The position numbers and the translations under genes are program-made. From NCBI GenBank assembly GCA_035255485.1, contig DATEZO010000095.1, forward strand, positions 1 through 14,717: a stretch of 14,717 nucleotides of DNA, in the 5' to 3' direction. The first letter of the stretch is position 1. Every line of letters begins with the position of its first letter. The DNA is from DATEZO01 sp035255485 (lineage in GTDB: Bacteria > Pseudomonadota > Gammaproteobacteria > Burkholderiales > Burkholderiaceae_D). Positions 6,147-13,563 of this stretch are shown here, piece by piece. Below the pieces are notes generated by a model. It ran no database searches. It saw only the letters and a list, made by a program, of their open reading frames with translations, and was not told the origin of the DNA.

Positions 6147-7367
6147 ATGGCTAATTATTTCGATATCAAGCGTAATCCGCGCAAAGCCTATAGCGGCCTG
6201 ATTTTAATCGGGATCGCGGTTCTCATTTTCCCGTTTATTGCCTTGCATTACGGTAATTCCTGGGTGCGCATCATGGACTTCGCGTTGCTGTACATCATGC
6301 TGGCGCTTGGCCTGAATATCGTGGTCGGTTTTGCAGGCCTGCTGGACTTGGGCTATATCGCGTTTTATGCGCTGGGCGCGTACATGACAGGCCTGCTGGC
6401 ATCACCGCAGTTCGCCACGGTGCTGGAATCTTTCGTCAACCAGTATCCGACTGTCGGTAATGCATTATTGTGGATTTTCGGGCCTGAAATCGCACAGAAT
6501 GGCATCCATTTGTCCGTCTGGTTCATTGTGCCGCTGGGGGCTGCGCTGGCTGCCACGTTCGGGGCGCTGCTGGGTGCCCCAACTCTCAAACTGCGCGGCG
6601 ACTATCTCGCCATCGTGACACTCGGTTTCGGTGAAATCATCCGTATTTTCATGAACAATCTGAATGCGCCGGTCAATATCACCAATGGTCCACAGGGCAT
6701 CAATCTGATTGATCCGATTCGTATCTTCGGCGTCTCGCTGGCTGGTGAAACCGGCTCGCAGGCAACGGTGCATATCGGCAGTTTCTCGATGCCATCAGTC
6801 AATGCCTATTACTATCTGTTCCTGGTATTGTGCATCGCGATCATTTTCATTACGGTACGTTTGCAGCATTCGCGGCTGGGTCGCGCATGGGTAGCGATAC
6901 GTGAAGACGAAATCGCGGCCAAGGCGATGGGCATCAACACCCGCAATATCAAGCTGCTTGCCTTTGCCATGGGGGCGTCGTTCGGCGGTGTCGCGGGCGC
7001 CATGTTCGCGGCTTTCCAGGGCTTCGTATCGCCCGAATCGTTCTCGCTGATGGAGTCGATCGTGGTATTGGCCATGGTTGTCCTGGGCGGCATCGGGCAT
7101 ATACCTGGCGTAGTGCTGGGTGGCGTGATTCTGGCCGCACTGCCGGAAATATTGCGCCATGTGGTGGAACCGATGCAACAGACGCTGTTCGGCAAAGTAC
7201 TGGTGGAGGCGGAAGTGCTGCGCCAGTTGCTGTATGGCCTGGCGATGGTCGTCATCATGCTGAACCGGCCGGCAGGATTATGGCCGGCGCCAAAAGCGGA
7301 AGACCGGCCGGATTCCGATATCGACGTCGACAAACCCGAGCGCGTCGCCGGCGTGGTCGCAGCATAA
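6147..7367 (+). CDS. livM: Branched-chain amino-acid ABC transporter permease LivM
   Basis: 406 residues; the second inner-membrane subunit, pairing with LivH. The family stretch LGLNIVVGFAGLLDLGYIAF is at 54-73 with GAYMTGL after it. RGDYLAIVTLGFGEIIRI at 150-167 and the coupling segment AIREDEIAAKAMGIN at 250-264 are typical, as is VVLGGIGHIPGVVLGG at 311-326. About nine to ten membrane segments are visible. The hydrophilic C-terminal tail (about 381-406) is rich in D, E, P and V. AAGGGG lies six bases before the ATG and overlaps the end of livH by one base. livG follows after 11 bases. Confidence 0.95.
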   Translation: MANYFDIKRNPRKAYSGLILIGIAVLIFPFIALHYGNSWVRIMDFALLYIMLALGLNIVVGFAGLLDLGYIAFYALGAYMTGLLASPQFATVLESFVNQYPTVGNALLWIFGPEIAQNGIHLSVWFIVPLGAALAATFGALLGAPTLKLRGDYLAIVTLGFGEIIRIFMNNLNAPVNITNGPQGINLIDPIRIFGVSLAGETGSQATVHIGSFSMPSVNAYYYLFLVLCIAIIFITVRLQHSRLGRAWVAIREDEIAAKAMGINTRNIKLLAFAMGASFGGVAGAMFAAFQGFVSPESFSLMESIVVLAMVVLGGIGHIPGVVLGGVILAALPEILRHVVEPMQQTLFGKVLVEAEVLRQLLYGLAMVVIMLNRPAGLWPAPKAEDRPDSDIDVDKPERVAGVVAA

Positions 7368-7378
7368 GGGGAACCAGG

Positions 7379-8149
7379 ATGAGCGAACAAGTTATTCTCA
7401 AGATCTCCGGTGTCAACAAGCGGTTTGGCGGCTTGCAGGCGCTGTCCAATGTGGGCATCAAGATCGCCAAAGGCCAGATCTATGGTTTGATCGGACCGAA
7501 CGGGGCCGGGAAGACAACGTTTTTTAATGTGATCACGGGCCTGTATCAACCGGATACCGGTACTTTCGAATTGGCCGGCAAGCCATATTCGCCGTCTGCA
7601 CCGCACGAGGTGGCAAAAGCCGGAATTGCCCGCACCTTTCAGAATATTCGTCTGTTCGGCGAAATGACCGCGCTCGAAAATGTCATGGTTGGGCGCCATG
7701 TGCGCACTCATCAGGGCGTCTTCGGCGCGGTCTTTCACCACAAGGCGGCGCGCCAGGAAGAGGCGGCAATCTACAGGCGCGCAATGGAATTGCTGGATTT
7801 CGTCGGCATTGTCAAATTTGCCGAACGGACCTCGCGGCATCTTTCGTATGGCGACCAGCGGCGCCTGGAGATCGCCCGCGCATTGGCGACTGATCCGCAA
7901 TTGTTGGCGCTTGATGAGCCGGCTGCTGGCATGAACGCTACCGAAAAACTGGGATTGCGCGAGTTGCTGGTCAAAATCAAGGCGGAAGGTAAAACCATCC
8001 TCCTGATTGAACATGATGTGAAACTGGTAATGGGATTATGTGACCGGATCACCGTTCTCGATTACGGCAAGCCGATTGCGGAAGGTTTGCCGGCCGAAGT
8101 GCAGAAAAACCCGGCGGTTATCGAGGCATACTTGGGAGGTGGCCATTGA
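7379..8149 (+). CDS. livG: Branched-chain amino-acid ABC transporter ATP-binding protein LivG
   Basis: 256 residues; one of the two ATPases of the importer, acting at the cytoplasmic face. Walker A is GPNGAGKTT (39-47), the Q-loop glutamine is Q88 in ARTFQNIRLF, the signature is LSYGDQ (155-160), Walker B is LLALDEP (175-181) and the switch histidine is H212. The PAAGMN after Walker B and the C-terminal NPAVIEAYLGG are LivG hallmarks. The frame is open further upstream, but the ATG at 7379 is chosen for its GGGGA site and family N-terminus. Its TGA overlaps the livF ATG by one base, so the two ATPases are probably translationally coupled. Confidence 0.96.
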   Translation: MSEQVILKISGVNKRFGGLQALSNVGIKIAKGQIYGLIGPNGAGKTTFFNVITGLYQPDTGTFELAGKPYSPSAPHEVAKAGIARTFQNIRLFGEMTALENVMVGRHVRTHQGVFGAVFHHKAARQEEAAIYRRAMELLDFVGIVKFAERTSRHLSYGDQRRLEIARALATDPQLLALDEPAAGMNATEKLGLRELLVKIKAEGKTILLIEHDVKLVMGLCDRITVLDYGKPIAEGLPAEVQKNPAVIEAYLGGGH

Positions 8150-8874
8150 TGGTTGATAATGTATTGAAGATCAGCGGCCTGAAAATTGCCTATGGCGGCA
8201 TTCAGGCAGTCAAGGGTATCGACCTGGTAGTCAACCAGGGCGAACTGGTTACGCTGATCGGCGCAAATGGCGCTGGCAAGACCACGACGCTGAAAGCAAT
8301 TACCGGCACGCTGCCGGACTGCAAGGTGGATGGCCATATAGAATATGTCGGAACATCCATCAAGGGGAGGTCTTCCTTTGAGCTGGTCAAGCAGAGTCTT
8401 GCCATGGTGCCGGAAGGTCGCGGCGTCTTTACCCGCATGTCCATTCTCGAAAATCTGCAAATGGGCGCCTATACGCGCAACGACAAGAATGGTATCGCCG
8501 ATGATATCGACAAATGGTTTGGCATATTCCCGCGCCTGAAGGAAAGGGCGATGCAGATGGCAGGTACGCTGTCCGGCGGCGAACAGCAGATGCTGGCAAT
8601 GGCACGCGCATTGATGAGTCATCCGAAGCTGCTGCTGCTCGATGAACCGTCAATGGGCCTGTCGCCGATCATGGTTGAAAAGATTTTTGAAGTTGTGCGC
8701 AATATATCCGCGCAGGGCGTCACGATTCTCCTGGTCGAGCAGAATGCCAAGCTGGCGCTGCAAGCAGCGCATCGCGGCTATGTGATGGATTCCGGCCTCA
8801 TCACGATGACCGGAGATGCGAAAAACATGCTGGATGATCCCAAGGTCAAAGAGGCGTATCTAGGCGAGGGATAA
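8149..8874 (+). CDS. livF: Branched-chain amino-acid ABC transporter ATP-binding protein LivF
   Basis: 241 residues; the second ATPase, forming a heterodimer with LivG. Walker A is GANGAGKTT (38-46), the signature is LSGGEQQ (141-147) and Walker B is LLLLDEP (161-167). As is normal for LivF, the Q-loop position reads VPEGRGVF (88-95) and the switch histidine is replaced in LLVEQNA (194-200). GGGAGG (8134-8139) is nine bases before the ATG at 8149, which overlaps the livG stop. A TTG at 8146 could add one residue but is less likely. It is the last gene of the operon, with a strong terminator 35 bases downstream. Confidence 0.96.
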   Translation: MVDNVLKISGLKIAYGGIQAVKGIDLVVNQGELVTLIGANGAGKTTTLKAITGTLPDCKVDGHIEYVGTSIKGRSSFELVKQSLAMVPEGRGVFTRMSILENLQMGAYTRNDKNGIADDIDKWFGIFPRLKERAMQMAGTLSGGEQQMLAMARALMSHPKLLLLDEPSMGLSPIMVEKIFEVVRNISAQGVTILLVEQNAKLALQAAHRGYVMDSGLITMTGDAKNMLDDPKVKEAYLGEG

Positions 8875-8908
8875 CGGTAAATCAGCGCAGGAAAATTGCA
8901 CCAGATCG

Positions 8909-8941
8909 AACGCCTTGCAGGGAAACCGGCAAGGCGTTTTT
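8909..8941 (+). terminator. Rho-independent terminator of livHMGF
   Basis: AACGCCTTGC (8909-8918) pairs with GCAAGGCGTT (8929-8938), a 10-bp stem. Two further G-C pairs above an A-G mismatch close a GAAA tetraloop (8922-8925). The T run (8937-8941) and a second one after GC complete the signal. It ends the operon directly after livF, so any binding-protein gene must be expressed elsewhere. Confidence 0.92.
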
Positions 8942-9137
8942 GCTTTTCAGGATGTTTTCAGCGCTACAAAATGGAATAAAACAGGATCTTGTCCTGCTGA
9001 ATCGGAGAGACGGCCACGGGAAACTGCAACTTTGCCTGCCTGGCATGATCAAATGACAAGAATACTGCCGCCGGCAGGCGATGTTACTGTTGCCGGCTTC
9101 GGTATTTTCTCGGCGTACCGCATGCAATGTCTCGATC

Positions 9138-9824
9138 ATGATTCTCTGGAATGCGATTACCTTTCTAGGCGATACAGTCGTGCTGCTTCCAGTCGCGATT
9201 GTCATTACCATCTGGCTGCTTATGGAGCGCGCCTGGCGCATGGCGGCAGCCTGGTGGATGCTGTTTGCCATGGGCCTGACGCTGGTTGCTGCAACCAAGG
9301 TGGCGTTTGCCGGATGGGGTATCGGGATTCGCTTCCTCGATTTCACCGGACTCAGCGGCCATGCCATGCGCGCAACCGCTGTTATTCCAGTCATGCTGTA
9401 CCTTATCTTGCAAAAATCCTCGCGGACAGCGCGCATGAGCGGCATGGCAGCCGGCGTCGGATTGGCCACGCTGATCTGCGTATCGCGCGTAATTGTCCGT
9501 GCGCATTCCGTATCGGAAGTGGTTGCGGGCGGATTGCTGGGAGCGATGATCAGTGCGACATTCATTGCGCTGTCGCAGCATGTCTTGAGGCATGCCGCAT
9601 ATCGCTGGCTGATTGCATTCAGCATGGCTGGCGCACTCGGAACCTCGCATGCGCAGCCAGCGCCAACACAGCACTGGATCAATGGCGTGGCGCTGTATCT
9701 CTCAGGGCGGGATAAACCGTTTGACCGAAGCAGCTGGAAAACAGCCGCATCAAAAGAGGATTGCGTCTGGTACTCCCTGCTTGGTTGCGGCAGTAATCCA
9801 CTTGGCCGCAATGATCAACAATGA
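9138..9824 (+). CDS. PAP2-superfamily membrane protein (phosphatidic acid phosphatase type 2-like)
   Basis: 228 residues with about five to six hydrophobic segments. PAP2 motifs are recognisable but altered. Motif 2 is LSGHAMR (72-78), normally PSGH. Motif 3 is SRVIVRAHSVSEVVAGG (116-132), with the catalytic H123 and an E127 where Asp is usual. In motif 1, K54 and R65 are ten residues apart and the R is not followed by P, whereas the classic spacing is six. Family members hydrolyse lipid phosphates such as undecaprenyl diphosphate or phosphatidic acid at the outer face of the inner membrane; the substrate here is unknown. ATG at 9138 is chosen because the hydrophobic domain begins there; ATG at 9081 would add 19 residues. 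No clear ribosome binding site. The last 50 residues are hydrophilic. Confidence 0.8.
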   Translation: MILWNAITFLGDTVVLLPVAIVITIWLLMERAWRMAAAWWMLFAMGLTLVAATKVAFAGWGIGIRFLDFTGLSGHAMRATAVIPVMLYLILQKSSRTARMSGMAAGVGLATLICVSRVIVRAHSVSEVVAGGLLGAMISATFIALSQHVLRHAAYRWLIAFSMAGALGTSHAQPAPTQHWINGVALYLSGRDKPFDRSSWKTAASKEDCVWYSLLGCGSNPLGRNDQQ

Positions 9825-9828
9825 TCAA
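9810..9828. repeat. Short tandem repeat AATGATCAA x2 at the PAP2 stop codon
   Basis: AATGATCAA occurs twice with a period of ten bases (9810-9818 and 9820-9828). It places two TGATCA palindromes one helical turn apart. The second copy contains the TGA stop of the PAP2 gene. It lies in the 57-base gap between two convergent genes, where I see no proper terminator. It may simply be chance. Confidence 0.4.
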
Positions 9829-9881
9829 TAGAGTCATCCTGTCGTATTGGACACCTGCGCATGTTTGCCGAGATGCATCAC

Positions 9882-11258
9882 TCAATGGCTGATTCGGCTA
9901 TGGACGCGGCGCTGTACCGCGCGCAAATACCAGAACAGGCCGGCAGCAACCAGTGCAATGCTGATGCTGTTGCCCAGCCAGAAGCCGGCTGCGCCATGGA
10001 AGACTGCCGGCACTATGCCGAACGGGTCGAATCCGAAAATATAGCCACCGCCGAGCCCCACTCCCCATAATGCAAATGCGTAAATTACCGTGGGGATGAC
10101 GACAACCTTGTAAGCGCGCAGCACGAATGCAGTAGTCACCTGGATCGCGTCGAACAACTGATAGACCGCGATGAACAGAAACAGAGGTAATGCGGCCGCC
10201 ATAATCGATGCATTCGGCGTGTAGGCGCGCACGATCGGTTCGCGTGTCAGCCATACCGTGCACCCGATGGCGGCCGACAGTATCGCCGCCATGCGGATGC
10301 CGCTGTCGCCGATTCTGCGTGCTTCCGGCAGGTCGCGCGCACCGATCGATTGCGCCACCAGCGTGCCGGTTGCATTTGCAATCGCCAATGGCAGCATGTA
10401 CAGCACCGTGCCGAAGTTGGATGCAATCTGGTGCCCTGCAACCGTGGTATCGCCAAGACGTGCGATGAAGATTGCCATGAATGTGAATGCCGTCACTTCA
10501 ATCAGATAGCTTAAGCCCATCGGAATGCCGAGCTTCAGCAAGGTACGCTGCGCCGCCCATCGCGGCCCGACGAAGCCGGTTTTGAACAAGCCGAAAATCC
10601 GGTAAAACGGCGCGTTGCGCAAAATCAGCCAGGCTGCCAGCAGCGAGACCCAGGAGGTGATTGCGGTTGCCATGGCAGCGCCCGGTCCGCCGAAAGCCGG
10701 AAGCCCCAGCCCTCCGAAAATGAACAGGGCATTGAGCGGCACTTTCAGCAGCAGCGCGGTGATATGGATTGCCATGACCATTTTCGGCCGGGCCACTGCA
10801 TTATTCAGCGCGCTGTAGACGCGAAACCCCAGGGTGGCGGGTAAAGCCAGTGCGAGAATGCGCAAATACAGCGTTGCCTTTTCCGCCAATTCCGGCGAGG
10901 CATGCGCTAGAGACAGCAGCGGCTGCGGAAAAAGCAATACCAGGCCGCCAACGAGAGATAACATCAATGCCAGCCATGCGCCTTGTTTGACTTCCATCCC
11001 AATCGCTTCAAAACGCTGCGCACCGAACATCTGGCCGATCGCAGGCGATAGCGCCTGCAGTACGCCATGTCCTCCGACGAAAACACTGACATAGATCGAT
11101 GTGCCGACGGCAAGTGCGGCCAGGTCGGTGGCCGAAAAACGGGAAGTCATTGCCGTATCGAGTACGCCATTGGCAATTACCGCCAGTTGGCCGATCAGGA
11201 TCGGCCAAGCCAGCGCAGCAATCCGGATAATGCGATGATTGGATTGTTTGAATGGCAT
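9882..11258 (-). CDS. MATE family efflux transporter (NorM-like)
   Basis: 458 residues, about twelve membrane segments, typical MATE length. The N-terminal half has AWPILIGQLAVIANGVLDTA followed by MTSRFSATDLAALAVG, and ALSPAIGQMFGAQR matches the conserved NorM loop. The second half repeats the pattern, with GHQIASNFGTVLYMLPLAIA and the segment ending GTLVAQSIGAR. Members export cationic drugs or metabolites in exchange for Na+ or H+; the substrate here is unknown. The ATG at 11258 overlaps the TGA of the upstream glycosyltransferase (TGATG) and has no Shine-Dalgarno of its own, so translation is probably coupled. A TTG at 11261 is a less likely start. It is convergent with the PAP2 gene. Confidence 0.93.
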   Translation of the reverse strand: MPFKQSNHRIIRIAALAWPILIGQLAVIANGVLDTAMTSRFSATDLAALAVGTSIYVSVFVGGHGVLQALSPAIGQMFGAQRFEAIGMEVKQGAWLALMLSLVGGLVLLFPQPLLSLAHASPELAEKATLYLRILALALPATLGFRVYSALNNAVARPKMVMAIHITALLLKVPLNALFIFGGLGLPAFGGPGAAMATAITSWVSLLAAWLILRNAPFYRIFGLFKTGFVGPRWAAQRTLLKLGIPMGLSYLIEVTAFTFMAIFIARLGDTTVAGHQIASNFGTVLYMLPLAIANATGTLVAQSIGARDLPEARRIGDSGIRMAAILSAAIGCTVWLTREPIVRAYTPNASIMAAALPLFLFIAVYQLFDAIQVTTAFVLRAYKVVVIPTVIYAFALWGVGLGGGYIFGFDPFGIVPAVFHGAAGFWLGNSISIALVAAGLFWYLRAVQRRVHSRISH

Positions 11259-12973
11259 CAATTTATGCGCCGATAAAGGCGGAATCGTTCATCACGATCC
11301 GAAGGCCGATGTCCTTCCCATAGCAATTGCCATTGATCGCCGAAGCGATTGATGAATTTCGGATTCCCATTCCTCCGGTTGTTGTCCTGCAGGAGCAGGA
11401 AATCGCAGCGGGTACCATCGAACCGGGCAAAGGAAATACGACCGAAATAGGCAAATGATGCGCGCTGGGCCGGCCCGACATTGGCATCGACGCATTGCGC
11501 CGCAGGCGGGAGTTTCGATGCGATTTGCCGTGCGACACCCGCATAGCTCTTCCCGTAATTGATCCATGGCAGCCACAAGGTCATCAGCAGCAGCCAGCAA
11601 AGTATCACGCCGCCGGACGACAGTACGACAGCGCGCCACAGCACCGAAGGGCGACGCGCAATGCGCCAGTGCACCAGTGCAATCCAGCCCGCTGTGACGG
11701 CGGCGGCTGCAACTGTGGCAATCAGATTGAATTCGGGCTTGAACCCAGGCGCAAGCTTGAAGGCATTCCTGGCAATTTGTGCCGGCCAGCCAGTCTGTTT
11801 TGCGATCCATCCAATCCAGATGAAGCCGGCGCAGGTGGTCAGCGTCATTACTGAAAACCAGTCAACTGCGTTGATGGCGCCGCGCTTCATTGTCGGCAGG
11901 CCGAATGCAGCCAGAATGGCAAGTGGCGGCAGCAAAGGCAGCAAAAGGCTTTCCTCGGAATAGGGATTCAGCAGCCCGAGTAACACGAGCGGAATAAAAA
12001 AAGCGAGCGGCAACGCAATATGCAAAGAACGGCGTTGGGTGCGCCAGGCATATAGCGCCCAGACGGCGAACGGCCACGCCGGCCATGCAAACCAGAGTAT
12101 GTTTTGCGCAAAATATTTCAGCGTGCTCCATGGCGGCGTATCGATTTGCCGGTAATTCCAGCCCATCCATGCATCAAAAGGCGAGCTGTTGAACGGGCGC
12201 ACCAGGCTGCAGGCATAAAACCACGTAGCGCTTATGATCAACGCGACCGGTAGCGTCACCAGTATGGCGCGGATGACGGCCTTCTGGTTGCGCATGGCCG
12301 TCAATGTGATGACCCCAAGCCACAACGCGAGGGGGGCCGTCCAGCCGCGCGTCAGTATCAGCAGGCCGAGCACGACGCCGAGCATGGCGGCTGCGCGGAA
12401 TGACCAGGATTCAAAAAACCTGGCTGCGATGTACAGCGTGCAAGCAATCAGTGAAACCTGCAGTGCGCCGGCGCTGGTGGAATGGCTATGCACCAGCAGG
12501 CCGAGACAGCCCAGATAAATCAGCAATGCGCCATCGGCCAGGGTTCGGCCGTAATCTTGCGGTTCCGGCTGCCCGCCGAAAGCCAGACGCAACGGCTGGG
12601 CTTCACTGCGGCGTCCAAGCAGATAGGTGGTATACCAGACCGATAGTGATCCAAGCAGGAAAAATCCGATAACGGCAATGCGCGCCGCGACCGCATCGCC
12701 CAGCAACCCGCCGAACAGGCGTATGGAAATTGCACCAAGCCAGAAGGCCAGCGGTCCCTGTTCGGGCATCGGCAAGCCGGCAATATGGGGCCAGAGCCAG
12801 TCGCTTAACGCGCCATGCGCCATGGTCCACATGATGCCAAAGCCTGCGGCATCATCGTTTTTCCACGGGTCGCGCCCGATCAGCCCCGGCAAGATATATA
12901 ACAGGCAGAGTGCAAACAGACCCCAGCGCGGAAGCGCATGCGTGGCGGAAGCGGGGAGGCGAACAGGCTTCAT
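11258..12973 (-). CDS. GT39/ArnT-like membrane glycosyltransferase
   Basis: 571 residues with about eleven or more membrane segments and a soluble C-terminal part of roughly 90 residues. The first periplasmic loop contains GRDPWKNDDAAG (33-44), the acidic signature of the GT-C fold where the catalytic Asp of the PMT/ArnT group sits. MPEQGPLAFWLGA (69-81) corresponds to the next conserved region. Such enzymes transfer a sugar from a polyprenyl-phosphate donor to lipid or protein at the periplasmic face; acceptor and sugar cannot be told. The ATG at 12973 has no clear ribosome binding site, but the sequence before the first membrane helix fits. The terminator of rpmE2 lies 76 bases upstream, so the gene needs its own promoter, which I could not identify. 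Its stop overlaps the MATE start. Confidence 0.85.
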   Translation of the reverse strand: MKPVRLPASATHALPRWGLFALCLLYILPGLIGRDPWKNDDAAGFGIMWTMAHGALSDWLWPHIAGLPMPEQGPLAFWLGAISIRLFGGLLGDAVAARIAVIGFFLLGSLSVWYTTYLLGRRSEAQPLRLAFGGQPEPQDYGRTLADGALLIYLGCLGLLVHSHSTSAGALQVSLIACTLYIAARFFESWSFRAAAMLGVVLGLLILTRGWTAPLALWLGVITLTAMRNQKAVIRAILVTLPVALIISATWFYACSLVRPFNSSPFDAWMGWNYRQIDTPPWSTLKYFAQNILWFAWPAWPFAVWALYAWRTQRRSLHIALPLAFFIPLVLLGLLNPYSEESLLLPLLPPLAILAAFGLPTMKRGAINAVDWFSVMTLTTCAGFIWIGWIAKQTGWPAQIARNAFKLAPGFKPEFNLIATVAAAAVTAGWIALVHWRIARRPSVLWRAVVLSSGGVILCWLLLMTLWLPWINYGKSYAGVARQIASKLPPAAQCVDANVGPAQRASFAYFGRISFARFDGTRCDFLLLQDNNRRNGNPKFINRFGDQWQLLWEGHRPSDRDERFRLYRRIN

Positions 12974-13048
12974 ATACGAAATGATCCGGTTTTTTCTTGT
13001 CTTATTCGATCGTATTGTGTCGGAAAAGCCGGTACGGACAAAGCAACA

Positions 13049-13074
13049 AAAAAGGCAGCCATGGCTGCCTTTTT
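13049..13074 (-). terminator. Palindromic rho-independent terminator of rpmE2
   Basis: Bases 13049-13074 form a perfect 26-base palindrome centred on AT, with the core GGCAGCC/GGCTGCC flanked by A5 and T5. Allowing a four-base loop, the stem is 11 bp. It starts 22 bases after the rpmE2 stop. It separates rpmE2 from the glycosyltransferase gene on the same strand. Confidence 0.9.
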
Positions 13075-13096
13075 GAAACCAAGCGGCAGAAGCGAA

Positions 13097-13363
13097 TTAA
13101 CCTGCGACTTGCGTTTTGGAACCGCGCGTACCGAACTTCTGGCGGAATTTCTCGACCCGTCCGGCGGTATCGACAATCTTGTGCTTGCCGGTATAGAACG
13201 GATGCGATTCTGCGGAAACCTCGATTTTCACGAGGGGATATTCCTTGCCCTCGAAGGTGATTTTCTCACGGGTGTTAATGGTCGAACGCGTGATGAATTT
13301 GAAATCGTTGGACATGTCCTGGAACACGACTTCGCGATAATCTGGGTGAATGTCTGCTTTCAT
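13097..13363 (-). CDS. rpmE2: 50S ribosomal protein L31 type B
   Basis: 88 residues. MKADIHPDYREVVFQD, then SAESHPFYTGKHKIVDTAGR, then VEKFRQKFG are diagnostic of type B L31. There is no cysteine, so it is the zinc-independent form; in many bacteria this paralogue replaces the zinc-binding L31 when zinc is scarce. Here it occupies the usual rpmE place near rho and may be the only L31. The ATG at 13363 follows GAGG; the open frame reaches to 13390 but the family N-terminus fixes the start. A perfect TATAAT on this strand at 13464-13459 gives a leader of about 90 nt. I see no obvious Zur box. Confidence 0.97.
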   Translation of the reverse strand: MKADIHPDYREVVFQDMSNDFKFITRSTINTREKITFEGKEYPLVKIEVSAESHPFYTGKHKIVDTAGRVEKFRQKFGTRGSKTQVAG

Positions 13364-13437
13364 GCTTGCCTCAAATGGTCTGGTAGCCAATCGTCACTTC
13401 GGCGGTCATGTTGCTTCTTGACCCGATTGTCGATCAC

Positions 13438-13466
13438 TTGCCTGGGTGAAAAGCCGAAATTATACA
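13438..13466 (+). promoter_or_regulatory. Candidate promoter of the TRIC-domain gene
   Basis: TTGCCT (13438-13443, 4 of 6) and TATACA (13461-13466, 4 of 6) are separated by exactly 17 bases. TACAAT two bases later matches five of six but with a 19-base spacer. Predicted transcription starts near 13473, about 90 bases before the GTG start. The -10 shares bases with the rpmE2 -10 on the other strand. Confidence 0.5.
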
Positions 13467-13489
13467 ATGAAATCATGGGGCTGAACCAA
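13459..13489 (-). promoter_or_regulatory. Candidate promoter of rpmE2
   Basis: On the minus strand, TATAAT is a perfect -10 (13464-13459). The best -35 is TTGGTT (13489-13484) with a long 19-base spacer, so the -35 is weak. The start would be near 13452. It overlaps the promoter of the divergent TRIC-domain gene. Confidence 0.5.
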
Positions 13490-13563
13490 TGTTTATGCAG
13501 CTGAATCCGTATGGCGGCAACAGTGCTGCGGTAATATTGCTGTCGTTCAGAAAAGGAGAAAAC

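Noticed and set aside
6812..8014. A 400-codon frame on the minus strand across livM and livG.
   Set aside because: It is the antisense of two firmly identified genes, with low-complexity composition typical of a shadow frame in G+C-rich DNA.
8882..9811. A 309-codon minus-strand frame opposite the PAP2 gene, and a 266-codon frame on the plus strand.
   Set aside because: Both overlap the PAP2-like gene, which has membrane segments and SGH/SR...H motifs. The alternatives show no family signature and cross the livF terminator region.
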